A stretch of DNA of 7,038 bases from the NCBI GenBank assembly GCA_015232485.1, contig JADFZP010000171.1, positions 1 to 7,038 of the forward strand. Direction: 5' to 3'. Each line of letters opens with the position of its first letter. Position 1 is the stretch's first letter. Source of the stretch: Alphaproteobacteria bacterium (GTDB taxonomy: Bacteria; Pseudomonadota; Alphaproteobacteria; Rhodospirillales; Magnetospirillaceae). A model generated the notes under the pieces. It saw nothing but the letters and a program-made list of their open reading frames with translations, searched no databases and was not told the origin of the DNA. Below, one piece after another: positions 5,566 to 7,038 of the stretch. Position numbers and translations under genes: made by a program.

Positions 5566-6992
5566 CACCCGGCCCGCTCCAGGCCATAGCGCACCAGCTT
5601 GCCGCGCAGGCCGACGCGCGACAGGCCCAGTTCCTGGGCGACGCGGCTGATGTTCCAGGAATGGCGGCCAAGCGCCTCGCGCAGGATGCCCTCCTCCAGC
5701 ATCTCGACGCGGTCCTTGAGGGTGCCGGCCGAGCCCTCGTCCTCGGGCGGGCGGGCCTGCCCGCGAATGCGCCCCGACAGCAGGCCGGAATCCAGCCACT
5801 CGCCATCGGCCAGCGCCATCATGCGCTGGATCTCGTTTTGCATCTCGCGGACGTTGCCCGGCCAGTCATAGGCCCGCATCAAAGCCATCGCCCCATCGGT
5901 GAAGCCGCGCACCGGCCGGCCGAACGCCTTGATCGCCTCGGCGACCAGCATGTCGGCCAGCAGCGGCACGTCCATCGGCCGCTCGCGCAACGGCGGAAGG
6001 TGGATGGGGAAGGCGGCCAGCCGGTAGAACAGATCGCGCCGGAACCGCCCCGCCATCACCTCTTGGTCAAGGTCGCGGTTGGTGGCGGCGATCACGCGGA
6101 CGTCGATCTTGCGGGTCAGGCGGGCGCCGAGCGGGCGGATCTCGCCCTCCTGAAGCACGCGCAGCAGCTTGACCTGGAAGGCGGGCGAGGTCTCGCCGAT
6201 CTCGTCCAGGAAGATGGTGCCGCCATTGGCCTGCTCGAACAGGCCGATGCGGTCCTCGTAGGCGCCGGTGAAGGCGCCCTTCTTGCAGCCGAACAGCTCG
6301 GATTCGAGAAGCTGGTCGGGCAGGGCGCCGCAGTTCTCGATCACGAAGGCGCCATCGGCGCGCGTCGAATTGTAATGGATGGCGCGGGCCAGCAACTCCT
6401 TGCCGGTGCCCGACTCGCCGGTCAGCAGCACCGAGATGTCGAAGCGGGCGATGCGCCGCGCCATCTCGGCGCAATCGCGCAACGGCGAGGTCTCGGCATG
6501 CACGATGCGGTCGAAATGATGGTGGCGCTTGAGCGCGGTCTTCTTGCGCGCCACCACCCGCTCCAGGCTGTCGGCGGTAAGCTTGATCTCCAGCGAGGCG
6601 GATTCGTTCTCGCGTTGCAGGGTGAAGATCTGCGCCGCGTCGCGCACCGTGCGCAGCAACGCGTCGGGCTCCCACGGCTTCGAGATGTAGCGGTAGATGC
6701 CCGCCTCGTTGACGCCCGCGATGATGTCTTCGGTGTCGGCGTGCCCCGAAATGATCATCCGCACCGGATCGGGCCAGCGCTGGCGAACCTCCTTCAGGAA
6801 CCGCACCCCCGGCGTGCCCGGCATGCGCTGGTCGCACAAGATGACATGGACCATCTCGGCTTCCAGCAACGCCTCGGCCTCGGCCGCGCCGCCGGCCGTC
6901 AGGACGTGGAAATCATCGCCCAGCACCCGGCGCAACGCCTCTTGCGAGCGCACCTCGTCGTCGATCACCAGCACAATGGGCAGGTCGGTCAT
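5565..6992 (-). CDS. hupR: HupR/HoxA-like NtrC-family response regulator (receiver, AAA+, Fis-type HTH)
   Basis: Transcription activator of 475 residues. Receiver domain 1-120: acidic pair D11-D12, phospho-acceptor D54 in LCDQRMPG, S82 and K105. Then a linker helix (125-160). The AAA+ domain follows at about 165-400, with Walker A GESGTGKE (192-199), GAFTGA (239-244), Walker B FLDEIG (261-266), RRDLFYRL (318-325) and PGNVRE (378-383). A Fis-type helix-turn-helix covers about 425-472 (NISRVAQELGLSRVGLRGKL). The receiver and AAA+ text closely resembles HupR of Rhodobacter capsulatus and HoxA, which control uptake hydrogenase genes; in that system the unphosphorylated regulator is active. The intact GAFTGA implies that contact with sigma-54 is possible. 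The ATG at 6992 has a good AAAGGTGAG ribosome-binding site. It is the first gene of a three-gene coupled operon. Family is certain; a hydrogenase target is an inference, since none is in view. Confidence 0.85.
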   Translation of the reverse strand: MTDLPIVLVIDDEVRSQEALRRVLGDDFHVLTAGGAAEAEALLEAEMVHVILCDQRMPGTPGVRFLKEVRQRWPDPVRMIISGHADTEDIIAGVNEAGIYRYISKPWEPDALLRTVRDAAQIFTLQRENESASLEIKLTADSLERVVARKKTALKRHHHFDRIVHAETSPLRDCAEMARRIARFDISVLLTGESGTGKELLARAIHYNSTRADGAFVIENCGALPDQLLESELFGCKKGAFTGAYEDRIGLFEQANGGTIFLDEIGETSPAFQVKLLRVLQEGEIRPLGARLTRKIDVRVIAATNRDLDQEVMAGRFRRDLFYRLAAFPIHLPPLRERPMDVPLLADMLVAEAIKAFGRPVRGFTDGAMALMRAYDWPGNVREMQNEIQRMMALADGEWLDSGLLSGRIRGQARPPEDEGSAGTLKDRVEMLEEGILREALGRHSWNISRVAQELGLSRVGLRGKLVRYGLERAG

Positions 6993-6994
6993 CT

Positions 6995-7003
6995 CTCACC
7001 TTT
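6995..7003 (-). promoter_or_regulatory. ribosome-binding site of the hupR-like gene, inside a small inverted repeat
   Basis: The minus strand reads AAAGGTGAG just before the ATG at 6992, which fixes that start. The site overlaps the inverted repeat CACC-AAA-GGTG (7007-6997), which could form a four-pair hairpin over the ribosome-binding site. Only 46 bases of upstream sequence are in the window; a TAATCT (7021-7016) is -10-like but no matching -35 is visible. Confidence 0.5.
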
Positions 7004-7038
7004 GGTGGAAGGCGAGATTACACCGATGGATGGGGGAA

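Noticed and set aside
4309..5589. A 426-codon plus-strand frame and a 430-codon minus-strand frame (4514-5806) over the kinase gene
   Set aside because: They are shadows of the histidine kinase, which has all its catalytic boxes in the 4231-5565 minus frame.
1..7038. CRISPR arrays, tRNA or rRNA genes, insertion sequences, phage genes
   Set aside because: No regularly spaced repeats, cloverleaf-like segments, transposase or integrase motifs, or phage structural genes were seen on either strand.

Overview
This window is GC-rich DNA, and its genes strongly prefer G or C at third codon positions. It most likely comes from an alphaproteobacterium, plausibly of the Rhodospirillum/Magnetospirillum kind. 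That guess rests on base composition, on the HupR/HupT-type regulators and on gene style; there is no rRNA or other phylogenetic marker. All six recognisable genes lie on the minus strand, so transcription runs from high to low coordinates. Coding density is high, with only two real gaps (about 177 and 77 bp). No tRNA, rRNA, insertion sequence, CRISPR array or phage gene was seen.

Region A (7038 down to 3080) is a tightly coupled three-gene operon. It starts with an NtrC-type response regulator closely resembling HupR/HoxA, the regulators of uptake hydrogenase. A HupT/HoxJ-type soluble PAS histidine kinase follows with a 1-base TGATG overlap. A 12-helix MFS permease of the HcaT/PPP (MFS_1_like) type follows with a 4-base GTGA overlap. 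No hydrogenase gene is visible, so whether this pair senses H2 or a solute linked to the permease is open.

Region B (about 2960 down to 1) is an envelope block. A YcbB/LdtD-type L,D-transpeptidase, which makes 3-3 peptidoglycan cross-links, is followed by a YcbK/MepK-type M15 (DUF882) endopeptidase with a twin-arginine-like signal. This is the same pairing as ycbB-ycbK in E. coli, so a maker and a likely cutter of the same bond sit side by side. A GT87 (DUF2029) polyprenyl-phosphate-sugar glycosyltransferase begins inside the end of the endopeptidase gene and runs off the window.

The most useful unexplained signals are a near-identical 15-base element (13/15 identical) directly upstream of both the transpeptidase and the endopeptidase, a run of eight C that falls in the spacer of a possible promoter for the endopeptidase, and the pairing of a HupR/HupT-like system with a solute permease. 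None of these proves a new system; they are specific, checkable leads.
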